Positions 1 through 9,703 of a stretch of DNA of 64,000 bases are shown piece after piece (position 1 is the first letter of the stretch; each line of letters starts with the position of its first letter). The translations under genes were made by a program, and so were the position numbers. Source of the stretch: Burkholderiales bacterium 70-64 (GTDB taxonomy: Bacteria; Pseudomonadota; Gammaproteobacteria; Burkholderiales; Burkholderiaceae_E); the NCBI GenBank assembly GCA_001898645.1, contig MKUQ01000004.1, forward strand, positions 124,001 through 188,000, written 5' to 3'. The notes below the pieces were generated by a model that did not search any database, had not been told where the DNA came from, and worked only from the letters and a program-made list of their open reading frames with translations.

Positions 1-1608
1 GGGTGCAGGTGCGGACGCGGGCGCGGCGGCCGAGGCGGCATCCGAGGCGGGGGCGGAGGCGGGGGCGGAGGCGGAGGCGGGCAGGGTGCCGGCTCCAACG
101 ACCGAGCGCGCGAGATCGCGCAGCGCGGCGCCGAGCCGTTCGCGAAGATCCGCCCCGAGGGGCGGCGCCCGGTCGTCGAGCGCCGGCACCTCGGGGCAGT
201 GCGCGGCCAACCAGGCGCCCAGCCCGGCCGAAAAGGCCTCGATGCGCTCGAGCGGCAGCTCGTCCAGCACGCCCTCGGCCGCGGCATGCAGCAGCGCCAC
301 CTGCTCGCCCAGCGCGAGCGGCGCAAACTGCCGCTGCGCCAGCACGGCGCGAATGCGCCGGCCGCGTTCGATCGCCTTGCGCGTGCGATCGTCCACCATG
401 GTGCCGAAGCGCGTGAACACCTCCAGCTCGAGGAACTGGGCGTATTCGAGGCGCAGGCTCTCGGCCAGCGGCTTGAGCACCGGCGCCTGCGTCTTGCCGC
501 CGACGCGCGACACGCTCTTGCCGACGTCGACCGCGGGCTTCTGGTCCTCGTAGAAGAGGCGCGGATCGAGGTAGACCTGGCCGTCGGTGATCGAGATCAG
601 GTTGGTCGGGATGTAGGCGCTGATGTTGCCCGCCTGGGTCTCGGCGATGGGCAGTGCGGTGAGCGAGCCGCCGCCGCGCTCCTCGGAGAGCTTCGCCGCC
701 CGTTCGAGCAGCCTCGAGTGCACGTAGAAGATGTCGCCCGGGTAGGCTTCGCGCCCCGGCGGGCGGCGCAGCAGCAGCGACACCTGCCGCCAGGCCGCTG
801 CGTGCTTGGTGAGGTCGTCGATGACCAGCAGCACGTCGCGCCCGCGCTCCATGAAATGCTCGGCCATGGCGCAGGCGGAATAGGGGGTGAGCCACTGCAG
901 GCCCGGCGCGGCAGTGGCCTCGCCGATCACGAACAGGCAGCGCTGCGGGGCGCCGTGGCGGCGCACCGCCTCGATCACCCGCGCGACCGACGACGCCTTC
1001 TGGCCGATCGCCGCGTACACGCAGATCACGCCGCTCGATCGCTGGTTGATGATGGCGTCGACCGCGATCGCCGTCTTGCCGGTTTCGCGGTCGCCGATGA
1101 TCAGCTCGCGCTGGCCCCGGCCCAGCGGGATCATGGCGTCGATCACCAGCAGGCCGGTCGCCAGCGGGCGCGTCACCGGCGCTCGATCGACGATCGCGGG
1201 AGCGGGCCGCTCCACCGGCAGGAAGCCCGTCGTCTCGAGCGGGCCCAGGCCGTCGAGCGGCGCGCCGAGCGCGTCGACGGCGCGTCCCAGCAGCGCATCG
1301 CCTACCGGCACGCGCGCCACCTCGCCCGTGCCGTGCACGAGGCTGCCGGCCGCGATGCCCTTGGCGTCGCCCAGCAGCACGCAGCCGATCGACTCCTCGC
1401 CGAGGTCGACGGCCATCGCGCGTACGCCGCCCGCGAAGACGAGGAGCTCGTCCAGGCGGGTGTCGGGCAGGCCCGCGACGCTGGCCACGCCGTCGCCGAC
1501 CTGCAGCACCCGGCCGACCTGCTCCAGCCGCGGCACGAGCGCCAGCGACTCGGCCCGCTGCCGGCTGCGCTCGGCCCAGCTTCGTAGCTCGTCAGCGAGG
1601 CTGGCCAT
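1..1608 (-). CDS. atpA: N-type ATPase subunit alpha (3' end outside window)
   Basis: Nucleotide-binding alpha subunit of the peripheral N1 sector. The reading frame is open from the ATG at 1608 to base 1 (536 codons), so the stop codon lies off the window. A P-loop GDRETGKT is visible at about residues 172-179, followed by alpha-family sequence. The visible C-terminal part ends in an Ala/Pro/Ser-rich stretch. The start overlaps the end of atpF by 17 bp, typical of tight coupling in this operon. In N-ATPase operons atpA is followed by atpG (gamma), which would lie beyond the left edge. Family identity is clear; that this is the N-type rather than the housekeeping F-type follows from operon order and the presence of atpQ and atpR. 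Confidence 0.93.
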   Translation of the reverse strand, partial: MASLADELRSWAERSRQRAESLALVPRLEQVGRVLQVGDGVASVAGLPDTRLDELLVFAGGVRAMAVDLGEESIGCVLLGDAKGIAAGSLVHGTGEVARVPVGDALLGRAVDALGAPLDGLGPLETTGFLPVERPAPAIVDRAPVTRPLATGLLVIDAMIPLGRGQRELIIGDRETGKTAIAVDAIINQRSSGVICVYAAIGQKASSVARVIEAVRRHGAPQRCLFVIGEATAAPGLQWLTPYSACAMAEHFMERGRDVLLVIDDLTKHAAAWRQVSLLLRRPPGREAYPGDIFYVHSRLLERAAKLSEERGGGSLTALPIAETQAGNISAYIPTNLISITDGQVYLDPRLFYEDQKPAVDVGKSVSRVGGKTQAPVLKPLAESLRLEYAQFLELEVFTRFGTMVDDRTRKAIERGRRIRAVLAQRQFAPLALGEQVALLHAAAEGVLDELPLERIEAFSAGLGAWLAAHCPEVPALDDRAPPLGADLRERLGAALRDLARSVVGAGTLPASASAPASAPASDAASAAAPASAPAP

Positions 1609-2431
1609 CGGAGCTGCCTTTCGCGCCGGTCTGCGCATCGTCCCGCTTATCGGTCTGCGCGCCAGCCTGTGCATCGGCCTGCGCACCGACCTCCGTATCG
1701 ATCTCCGCGCACGCGGCCTCCAGCGCGCTGCGCCACGACAACTGCAGGATCGCGGTCGGGAAGTGCAGCTCGGCGCCTGCGATGAGCCGGGCATCGGCTT
1801 CGAAGCCGATGGCGATGTCGCCGCCCAGCAGGCTGCGCAACCGCGTGCGCCATGTCTCGGCGGTGTCCGCCGTCAGCGGCGTGGCGGTGATCACGGTCAG
1901 GGGCGCGCCGCTGGCGAGCTGGCGTGCGAGCGCGTCGCGCTGCGCCTGCGGGAGGACGCCGAGGTGCTGCTCGATGCGGTCTAGCCATGCTTCGGCACGC
2001 AGCGGCGCCGGGATGTCGGCGAGCAGGCGCCGGGCGAACGCGGCACCGAGATCGAGGGCCAGCCGGCGTGCCTCCTCCAGGGCACGGGTGCGCTCGGTCG
2101 CCAGCGCCCGGCGCGTCGTTTCGGCCAGGGCCCGCGCGTCGCGCTCGGCCTGCGCCCGGCGTGCGGCGGCCGCCTCCTGCGCCTGGGCGGCGGCGCTCTC
2201 GAGAGTCTTGCGGCGTTCGTCGGCCAGGGCCGAGCGTTCGGCCTCGATGGTTGCCAGGCGCGCTGCGGCCTCCTCCCCGGCCGCCCTGGCATCGTCGTAC
2301 TGCCGCTGCACCTCGGCCTTGCGCGCGTCGACGACGCGCAGCACCGGCGCATAGAGGAAGCGATGCAGCAGCCACACCAGGATGGCGAAGTTGACCGTCT
2401 GCAGCGCGAGGGTCCACCAGTCGAAGTGCAT
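1592..2431 (-). CDS. atpF: N-type ATPase subunit b with delta-like C-terminal region
   Basis: Stator subunit of 279 aa, far longer than an ordinary bacterial b subunit (about 156 aa). One N-terminal membrane segment (about residues 8-28, including a WLLHRFLY motif) is followed by a long Ala/Arg/Glu-rich helix to about residue 130. A folded region of about 110 residues follows and resembles the C-terminal part of the delta subunit, ending near an AGAELHFP motif. The last 30 residues are a Gln/Ala/Asp-rich tail. N-ATPase operons lack a separate delta gene, so this extended b probably supplies the delta function; that is inference from length and context. ATG start at 2431. Confidence 0.9.
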   Translation of the reverse strand: MHFDWWTLALQTVNFAILVWLLHRFLYAPVLRVVDARKAEVQRQYDDARAAGEEAAARLATIEAERSALADERRKTLESAAAQAQEAAAARRAQAERDARALAETTRRALATERTRALEEARRLALDLGAAFARRLLADIPAPLRAEAWLDRIEQHLGVLPQAQRDALARQLASGAPLTVITATPLTADTAETWRTRLRSLLGGDIAIGFEADARLIAGAELHFPTAILQLSWRSALEAACAEIDTEVGAQADAQAGAQTDKRDDAQTGAKGSSDGQPR

Positions 2432-2490
2432 GGTCCGGCCCGTGAGTGTGGCGCGGCGTTGCGAGTCGAGCCGAGGTGTCGCCCGTGGCC

Positions 2491-2733
2491 TCAGGCGGCG
2501 TAGGGGTTGGCGAACAGCAGCAGCAGCGCGATCACCAGGCAGTAGATCGCCATCGTCTCGATCATCGCCAGGCCCACGAACAGCGTGCGCGAAATGGTGC
2601 CGGCCGCCTCGGGCTGGCGCGCGATGGCGTCCATCGCCGCGGCGACCGAGCGGCCTTCGGCCAGCGCAGGCCCGATGGAGCCGATCGACACGGCCACGAC
2701 CGCGCCGATGATCGACAGGAGCTTTGCATCCAC
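2491..2733 (-). CDS. atpE: N-type ATPase subunit c (rotor ring)
   Basis: Two-helix hairpin proteolipid of 80 aa forming the ion-translocating rotor ring. Helix 1 carries GPALAEG, the loop has the conserved ARQPE, and helix 2 carries the ion-binding Glu59 in MIETMAIY. Glu26 sits 33 residues before Glu59, the same spacing as the two ligand positions in Na+-binding c subunits, and Thr60 and Tyr64 occupy the other side-chain positions of that site. The ring could therefore bind Na+ through a two-carboxylate site, or bind H+, as was reported for a Burkholderia N-ATPase ring. Sequence alone does not settle which. Confidence 0.95.
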   Translation of the reverse strand: MDAKLLSIIGAVVAVSIGSIGPALAEGRSVAAAMDAIARQPEAAGTISRTLFVGLAMIETMAIYCLVIALLLLFANPYAA

Positions 2734-2746
2734 GACTTTTCCCCCT

Positions 2747-3418
2747 TCATTCCTTCCCGCCGCCGCCTACGGCGGCGCCGACGAACACGGTGGCGAGCAC
2801 GCTGAAGATATAGGCCTGCACCAGACCGACCAGGAGCTCGAGCGCCATCAGCGGGATCGGGACGAACAGGCCCGCGAGCGCCACCACCAGGCCCACCATG
2901 AACTCTCCGCTCATGACATTGCCGAACAGACGCACCATCAGCGAGAAGGTGCGCGTGATCTCCGACAGGACGTTGAGCGGCAGCATCACCAGCCGCGGCT
3001 GCGCGAAGCTCGCCAGGTAGCCGCGCCAGCCGCGCGCCCGCACGCCGAAGTAGTGCACCGAGAAGAAGACCACCAGCGCCAGCGCCGCGGGGGTCTCCAG
3101 CCGGCTCGTGGGCGCCTCGACGCCCGGTACGAGACCGCTGAGGTTGGCCGCTGCCAGGAACACGAACAGCGTGCCGAGGAGCGGCAGAAAGGGGCGCGGA
3201 TCCCTGCCGATGACCTCCTCGATCTGCCTTGCCATCCCGGTGACGAGCACTTCGAGCAGGGCCTGGCGCCCGCCCGGCAGCGACCCGAGGCGGCGCGTCG
3301 CCACGCGGCACGCGGCGGCAAGGGCGGCCATGAGCCCCCAGGTCGTCACCACGGGACGGGTGATCGGCACCGCGCCGAGGTGGAAGACGACGGTGCTGAC
3401 GAGCGGCGATGCCTGCAT
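2747..3418 (-). CDS. atpB: N-type ATPase subunit a
   Basis: Membrane stator subunit of 223 aa providing the ion half-channels against the c ring. Several hydrophobic segments are visible. The essential arginine is in the penultimate helix region, motif LMVRLFGN, followed by MSGEF. The ATG at 3418 is preferred because a GGAGG ribosome-binding site lies about 8 bases upstream; a GTG at 3424 is an alternative adding two residues. The start touches the atpR stop (TGATG arrangement). Ends 13 bp before atpE. Confidence 0.93.
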   Translation of the reverse strand: MQASPLVSTVVFHLGAVPITRPVVTTWGLMAALAAACRVATRRLGSLPGGRQALLEVLVTGMARQIEEVIGRDPRPFLPLLGTLFVFLAAANLSGLVPGVEAPTSRLETPAALALVVFFSVHYFGVRARGWRGYLASFAQPRLVMLPLNVLSEITRTFSLMVRLFGNVMSGEFMVGLVVALAGLFVPIPLMALELLVGLVQAYIFSVLATVFVGAAVGGGGKE

Positions 3419-3702
3419 CAGCACGCCCTCCGCGCGATGCGCAGCGCCACGGCGCGCGCCAGCAGCAGGCCGACGAAGGCCGCGATCAGCGGCGCCGCGC
3501 CCGCTCGCGCGGCACTTCCCAGGAACACCACGGCTGCGCCCAGGCGGCCGAGAGTGAGGGAGATCGCGGCGAGCCGCCCGCGGCCGGCGACGAGCAGCAC
3601 GGCGGTCCGGTACGCGAGCGCGAAATAGGCGAGGCCAAAGGCCAGGCCCGCCGGCGCCATGGCGAGCGCCGGCATGGGGACGGACGGGGCGGGCCAGCTC
3701 AT
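3418..3702 (-). CDS. atpR: N-ATPase accessory membrane protein AtpR
   Basis: Small membrane protein of 94 aa with three predicted hydrophobic segments and an Arg-rich C-terminus. It sits between atpQ and atpB, the position of atpR in the described N-ATPase operon order D-C-Q-R-B-E-F-A-G. AtpR is specific to N-ATPases and is thought to contribute to assembly or to the a/c interface. The ATG overlaps the stop of atpQ by 4 bp (ATGA). Identification rests mainly on position, size and hydrophobicity. Confidence 0.85.
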   Translation of the reverse strand: MSWPAPSVPMPALAMAPAGLAFGLAYFALAYRTAVLLVAGRGRLAAISLTLGRLGAAVVFLGSAARAGAAPLIAAFVGLLLARAVALRIARRAC

Positions 3703-4024
3703 TCGTCGTGCATCCTGCGCCAGGCGAACATACATCCTACGGCCAGCCCGGCCACCAGCAGTCCGAGGGTCCAGAAGATGCCGGAGGCGAAGTGGCGGTC
3801 GAGCCAGCGCCCCGCGAACACGCCGCCCAGGGTCGGCACCACGACGGTCCAGCCGAGAGCGCCGATCATCGCCAGATTGCGGCCGAGCGAGCGCTCGCCC
3901 TCGCGCTGCCAGCGCGCGCGTCGCTCGCGCCGCGTCCTCACCGCCTCGCCCAGGCGGTCGTGATTGCCGGGTGGCTGCGTCGGCGGCGGCTGTGGCACAG
4001 GCGGCTGCGTTATCGGCGGGTGCG

Positions 4025-4028
<4 letters not shown>
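3699..4028 (-). CDS. atpQ: N-ATPase AtpI-like protein AtpQ
   Basis: Membrane protein of 109 aa. The first 20 residues are Pro/Gln-rich, residues 25-48 are strongly basic, and two transmembrane segments follow (about 52-72 and 82-102). It belongs by size, topology and position to the AtpI-type proteins, called AtpQ in N-ATPase operons, which help ring assembly or cation transport. ATG overlaps the atpC stop by 4 bp, and its own stop overlaps the atpR start by 4 bp. Confidence 0.87.
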
Positions 4029-5943
<1,915 letters not shown>

Positions 5944-6158
5944 TCACCCCCTGCGATCGGAGCTGGCAAATAGCGGCGTTGCTCCTTGCCCGGGCCCGTC
6001 CGGCGCGCTCGCCCTTCCGGCCGGCAGGACACTGGCCACCGTCGACCGTGGGACGGTACCATCCTTCAGATCAAGCACAACTGCTCCCGGCGGCGATCCT
6101 CGCCTTCGATGGCGGCGAGCCTGTTCTTGCGCGGCCTCGTCGGGACAACGGATCGACC

Positions 6159-6821
6159 ATGGAAGACTTCCCCAAAGACATCTACACGGAACCCGAACCG
6201 GACGTCGATACGCTCGCCAATCTGGGACCGCTCACCGGGATGGCAGGCATCTGGACCGGTACGCGCGGCCTCGACGTCAGCCCGAAGCCCGACGGCCCCG
6301 AGAAGCAGGCGTTCATCGAGCACATGGAATTGCAGCCGATCGATGCGCAGACCAATGGCCCGCAACTGTTCTACGGGCTGCGCTACCACACGCGGATCGT
6401 CAAGCCCGATGACGTCGAGACGTTTCACGATCAGGTCGGCTATTGGCTATGGGAGCCGGCGACGGGAAACGTGATCCAGACGCTTTCGATACCGCGCGGG
6501 CAGACGGCGATGGCTGTCGGTCATGCCGCCGCTGACGCGAGAACGTTCCGCCTCCAGGCTGTCCGCGGGTCCGAAACGAACGGGATCGTGTCGAACCCGT
6601 TCCTGGAGTACGCATTCAGGACGGAGCGCTACACCGTCACGGTCTCGATCAACGACGATGGCACGTGGTCCTACGAGCAGGAGACCGTGCTGGTCATCCC
6701 GGGCCAGGCGGAACCGTTCCGCCATACGGATCGCAATACGCTCCGGAAGATCGGCGAGCCTACGCCCAACCCTACGGCGCAGGCAGCGGCAGCGAAAGCG
6801 GGGAAATCCCAGGCGCGTTAG
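6159..6821 (+). CDS. Nitrobindin-like heme-binding beta-barrel (FABP-fold) protein
   Basis: A 220-aa cytosolic protein without signal peptide. Near the N-terminus it has LGPLTGMAGIWTGTRG, the GxWxG signature of nitrobindin/THAP4-like barrels related to fatty-acid-binding proteins. The rest alternates polar and hydrophobic residues as in a beta-barrel, including YWLWEPATG and IPRGQ, which are typical of this family. Characterised relatives bind heme and handle nitric oxide or peroxynitrite; the ligand here is unknown. The first ATG after the divergent intergenic region is used. Base composition is visibly lower in GC than its neighbours, which could reflect a separate origin. Confidence 0.75.
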   Translation: MEDFPKDIYTEPEPDVDTLANLGPLTGMAGIWTGTRGLDVSPKPDGPEKQAFIEHMELQPIDAQTNGPQLFYGLRYHTRIVKPDDVETFHDQVGYWLWEPATGNVIQTLSIPRGQTAMAVGHAAADARTFRLQAVRGSETNGIVSNPFLEYAFRTERYTVTVSINDDGTWSYEQETVLVIPGQAEPFRHTDRNTLRKIGEPTPNPTAQAAAAKAGKSQAR

Positions 6822-6890
6822 TCACGCGCCATCAGGCGGGCACTGGATGAATGCGCAAAGTGGCGCGAAGTAGAATCCGTGGCCCCGACC

Positions 6891-6907
6891 AGCGGATATA
6901 GTCCGCT
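6891..6907. promoter_or_regulatory. Inverted repeat upstream of iclR-type gene
   Basis: AGCGGA-TATAG-TCCGCT, a perfect 6-bp inverted repeat with a 5-bp spacer, lies about 70 bases before the start at 6979. It could be an autoregulatory operator for the adjacent IclR-type regulator. Its sequence differs from the motif shared by the two catabolic operons. Confidence 0.35.
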
Positions 6908-6978
6908 TCGCGATGCAGTCCTGCCTGTGCCGAGCGCATCGTGAATCCACCCGCGGGGCGGGCTCGAGAGGGAGACGG

Positions 6979-7737
6979 ATGAACAACACTCTGGTCAAGG
7001 GCCTTCAGGTGCTCGAGGCCCTCGCGGGCAGCGAGCGGCCGCTGGGCGTGAGCGAGCTCGCGTCCATGCTCGAGATGGGCAAGAGCAACGTGCATCGCCT
7101 GCTTCAGGCCCTCGTCGAGCTGCGCTACGTGGTCAAGGACGAGTCGACGTCCGAGTACTCGGCCTCGCTCAAGGTCTGGGAGCTGGGCAACCGGCTGTCC
7201 CTGCGCCTGGCGATCCGGCACGCGGCGCAGATGCGCATGACCGAGCTGCTCGAGGCGACGCGCGAGACCATCCACCTGTCGGTGCTCGAGGGGCGCGAGA
7301 TTCTCTACGTGCACAAGCTCGACAGCCCGGAACCGGTGCGTGCCTATTCGGAGGTGGGTGGTCGTGCGCCCGCGCACTGTGTGGCTACCGGCAAGGCGAT
7401 CCTGGCCTGGCAGCCGCAGAAGCTCCTCGAGGACATGGCGGCCGGCGGGCTGACGCGATATACGCCCAATACCATCGTCGACGGCCCGGCCTTCCTGCGC
7501 GAGATGGAGCGGGTGCGCCACCAGGGTTACGCGGTCAATCGAGGCGAGTGGCGCGAAACCGTGTGGGGCATCGCGGCGCCGATCCGTGATTCGGTCGGTA
7601 CCGTGGTGGCGGCACTGGGCATCTCCGGTCCCTCGTCGCGCTTCAAGCCCGCCCGGATCAAGTCGCTGGCCGCGCTGGTGCGCGAGGCGGCCGATGCCGT
7701 CTCGCTCCAGCCGCAGGCTGTGCGCCGAAGCGCCTGA
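6979..7737 (+). CDS. IclR-family transcriptional regulator
   Basis: A 252-aa regulator. The N-terminal winged helix-turn-helix (about residues 1-65) has VKGLQVLEAL and MGKSNVHRLLQAL. The C-terminal effector-binding domain (about 80-245) carries APAHCVATGKAIL and NRGEWRETVWGIAAPI. The ATG at 6979 has a GGGAG ribosome-binding site a few bases upstream. It lies upstream of, and in the same direction as, the operon starting at 8153, separated by 415 bp containing a TGGAAC-N4-GTTCTG element. A matching element precedes the facing operon at 23398. I infer it is the local regulator of both; the effector is unknown. Confidence 0.93.
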   Translation: MNNTLVKGLQVLEALAGSERPLGVSELASMLEMGKSNVHRLLQALVELRYVVKDESTSEYSASLKVWELGNRLSLRLAIRHAAQMRMTELLEATRETIHLSVLEGREILYVHKLDSPEPVRAYSEVGGRAPAHCVATGKAILAWQPQKLLEDMAAGGLTRYTPNTIVDGPAFLREMERVRHQGYAVNRGEWRETVWGIAAPIRDSVGTVVAALGISGPSSRFKPARIKSLAALVREAADAVSLQPQAVRRSA

Positions 7738-8152
7738 GGCGGGGCCCGCACCGCACCCGAACCTCCTCCCGGGCCTCGCGCCGTGCCGCGCGGGGCCGTG
7801 TCATATGGCGCGGCGCCGGTCCTTGCCGTCCCGTCGCCGCGAGCCGGGCGCTTCTGCCCGCCCGTCCCACCTCGATCCGACCACCGGGCCGCCTCCCCGC
7901 CTGGCGTCCGGTGCCGTCGCACCGCGAGCCGGCTCGTGGGCGCCGCTGCCCCCGGAGCGCTTGACACCTGGATGCAGGTATGCCACGATTTGGAACGTAC
8001 GTTCTGTATATTAAAACTTCATATCAAGACTGCACAGGGCTCGAGTACGCAGGCACCGGCACGCGCCGCGAGGCCTGAGTGCCTTGGCACGATCCGCCGC
8101 CCCCTTCGCTCGATCCCCGCGCCGCGCGCGTCAACGCACAACAGGAGTCGCC
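7738..8152. other. 415-bp control region before the catabolic operon
   Basis: No credible gene. The first 200 bases are GC-rich and featureless. The last 190 are more AT-rich and contain a TTGACA at 7961-7966 without a convincing partner -10 box, a TATATT at 8007-8012, the palindromic element at 7991-8006, and an AGGAG at 8143-8147 just before the TTG start at 8153. Confidence 0.6.
7991..8006. promoter_or_regulatory. Candidate IclR-type operator (copy 1)
   Basis: TGGAAC-GTAC-GTTCTG. Its core GAACGTACGTTC (7993-8004) is a perfect 12-bp palindrome. It lies about 150 bases before the start of the aldehyde dehydrogenase gene. A matching element, TGGAAA-TGCT-GTTCTG, occurs at 23563-23578 ahead of the facing operon: 11 of the 12 arm positions are identical and the 4-bp spacer is the same. 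Known IclR-family operators are short imperfect palindromes with TGGAA-type half-sites. Confidence 0.6.
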
Positions 8153-9685
8153 TTGAGCACCGCCAGCCTCCCTCCCGTCACCCGCGAAACCGCAGCTCTT
8201 CTCGAGAGGCTGGGCGTACCGGCAGCAGCCGTGAGCGGCGGCACGCTGTCCGTCACCTCGCCGATCGACGGCAGCGAGATCGCCCGCGTGCGCGAGCACA
8301 CCCCGGAGGATGCGCGCGCGCAGATCGCCGCCGCGCACGACGCGTTCATCGAGTGGCGCATGGTCCCGGCCCCGCGCCGCGGCGAGCTGGTGCGCCTGCT
8401 GGGCGAGGAGTTGCGCGCTGCCAAGGAAGACCTCGGTCGCCTCGTCAGCATCGAGGCCGGCAAGATCCTCTCCGAAGGCCAGGGCGAGGTCCAGGAGATG
8501 ATCGACATCTGCGACTTCGCGGTCGGCCTCTCGCGGCAACTCTACGGCCTGACCATTGCGACCGAGCGGCCCAACCACCGCATGATGGAGACGTGGCACC
8601 CTGCCGGAGTGGTCGGTGTCGTCTCGGCCTTCAACTTCCCGGTGGCGGTCTGGTCATGGAACGCGGCGATCGCGCTGGTGTGCGGCGATCCGGTGGTGTG
8701 GAAGCCGTCCGAGAAGGCGCCGCTGACGGCGCTGGCCACGCACGCCCTGGTCGGGCGCGCGCTCGCGCGTTTCGGTGACGCTCCGGCCGGCCTGGCCGGC
8801 GTGCTGATCGGCCGCGCCGAGATCGGCGAGATCCTGGTGGACGATGCGCGCGTGCCGGTAGTCTCGGCCACGGGCTCGACGCGCATGGGTCGCATCGTGG
8901 CGCAGCGCGTGGCCGCTCGCTTCGGCCGCTGTGTGCTCGAGCTCGGCGGCAACAACGCGGCGATCGTCTGCCCCTCGGCCGACCTCGACCTCGCCCTGCG
9001 CGCCATCGCCTTCGCGGCCATGGGGACGGCCGGCCAGCGCTGCACCTCGCTGCGCCGCCTGTTCGTGCACAAGAGCGTGGCCGGCAAGCTGCTGCCGCGC
9101 CTGAAGAAGGTCTATCGGTCGGCGGCGATCGGCGACCCGCGCGAAAGCGGCACGCTGATCGGCCCGCTGCGCGACGAGGCCTCGTTCAAGGCCATGCAGG
9201 CCGCGCTCGACGAAGCACGCGCCGCGTCCGGTACGGTCACCGGCGGCGAGCGCATCGCGACGCCGGCCGGCGAAGTCGCCTACTACGTGCGCCCCGCGCT
9301 GGTGGAGATGCCGACGCAGGCCGCCATCGTCGAGCGCGAGACCTTCGCTCCCATCCTCTACGTGATGGTTTACGAGGAGTTCGACGCCGTGCTGGCCCTG
9401 CACAATGCCGTCCCGCAGGGTCTGTCGTCGTCGATCTTCACCACCGACATCCGCGAGGCCGAGCGCTTCCTGTCGGCCGCCGGGTCCGACTGCGGCATCG
9501 CCAACGTCAACATCGGCCCCTCGGGCGCCGAGATCGGCGGCGCCTTCGGCGGCGAGAAGGAAACCGGCGGCGGCCGCGAGGCGGGCACCGACAGCTGGCG
9601 AGCCTACATGCGTCGCGCCACCAACACCATCAACTACGGCAGCACCCTGCCCCTGGCCCAGGGCGTGAAGTTCGATGTGGAGTAG
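8153..9685 (+). CDS. Aldehyde dehydrogenase, ALDH7 (antiquitin/AmaB) type
   Basis: NAD(P)-dependent dehydrogenase of 510 aa that oxidises an aldehyde to an acid. The nucleophile is Cys297 in GQRCTSLRR, the general base Glu lies in LELGGNNA, and the cofactor region shows VSAFNFPVAVW and SATGSTRMG. GQRCTSLRR and the late segment FGGEKETGGGREAG resemble alpha-aminoadipate semialdehyde dehydrogenases (antiquitin, AmaB). The start is a TTG at 8153 with AGGAG upstream; the longer frame has no better site. First gene of a five-gene operon, 18 bp before the lyase. In this context it may oxidise a semialdehyde released from the island's substrate rather than one from lysine. Confidence 0.9.
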   Translation: MSTASLPPVTRETAALLERLGVPAAAVSGGTLSVTSPIDGSEIARVREHTPEDARAQIAAAHDAFIEWRMVPAPRRGELVRLLGEELRAAKEDLGRLVSIEAGKILSEGQGEVQEMIDICDFAVGLSRQLYGLTIATERPNHRMMETWHPAGVVGVVSAFNFPVAVWSWNAAIALVCGDPVVWKPSEKAPLTALATHALVGRALARFGDAPAGLAGVLIGRAEIGEILVDDARVPVVSATGSTRMGRIVAQRVAARFGRCVLELGGNNAAIVCPSADLDLALRAIAFAAMGTAGQRCTSLRRLFVHKSVAGKLLPRLKKVYRSAAIGDPRESGTLIGPLRDEASFKAMQAALDEARAASGTVTGGERIATPAGEVAYYVRPALVEMPTQAAIVERETFAPILYVMVYEEFDAVLALHNAVPQGLSSSIFTTDIREAERFLSAAGSDCGIANVNIGPSGAEIGGAFGGEKETGGGREAGTDSWRAYMRRATNTINYGSTLPLAQGVKFDVE

Positions 9686-9703
9686 GGCGGGATCGCGGCA
9701 TCC

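Noticed and set aside
7961-7990. Sigma-70 promoter with TTGACA at 7961
   Set aside because: At 17-18 bp spacing the -10 region reads CACGAT or ACGATT, too far from consensus to call.
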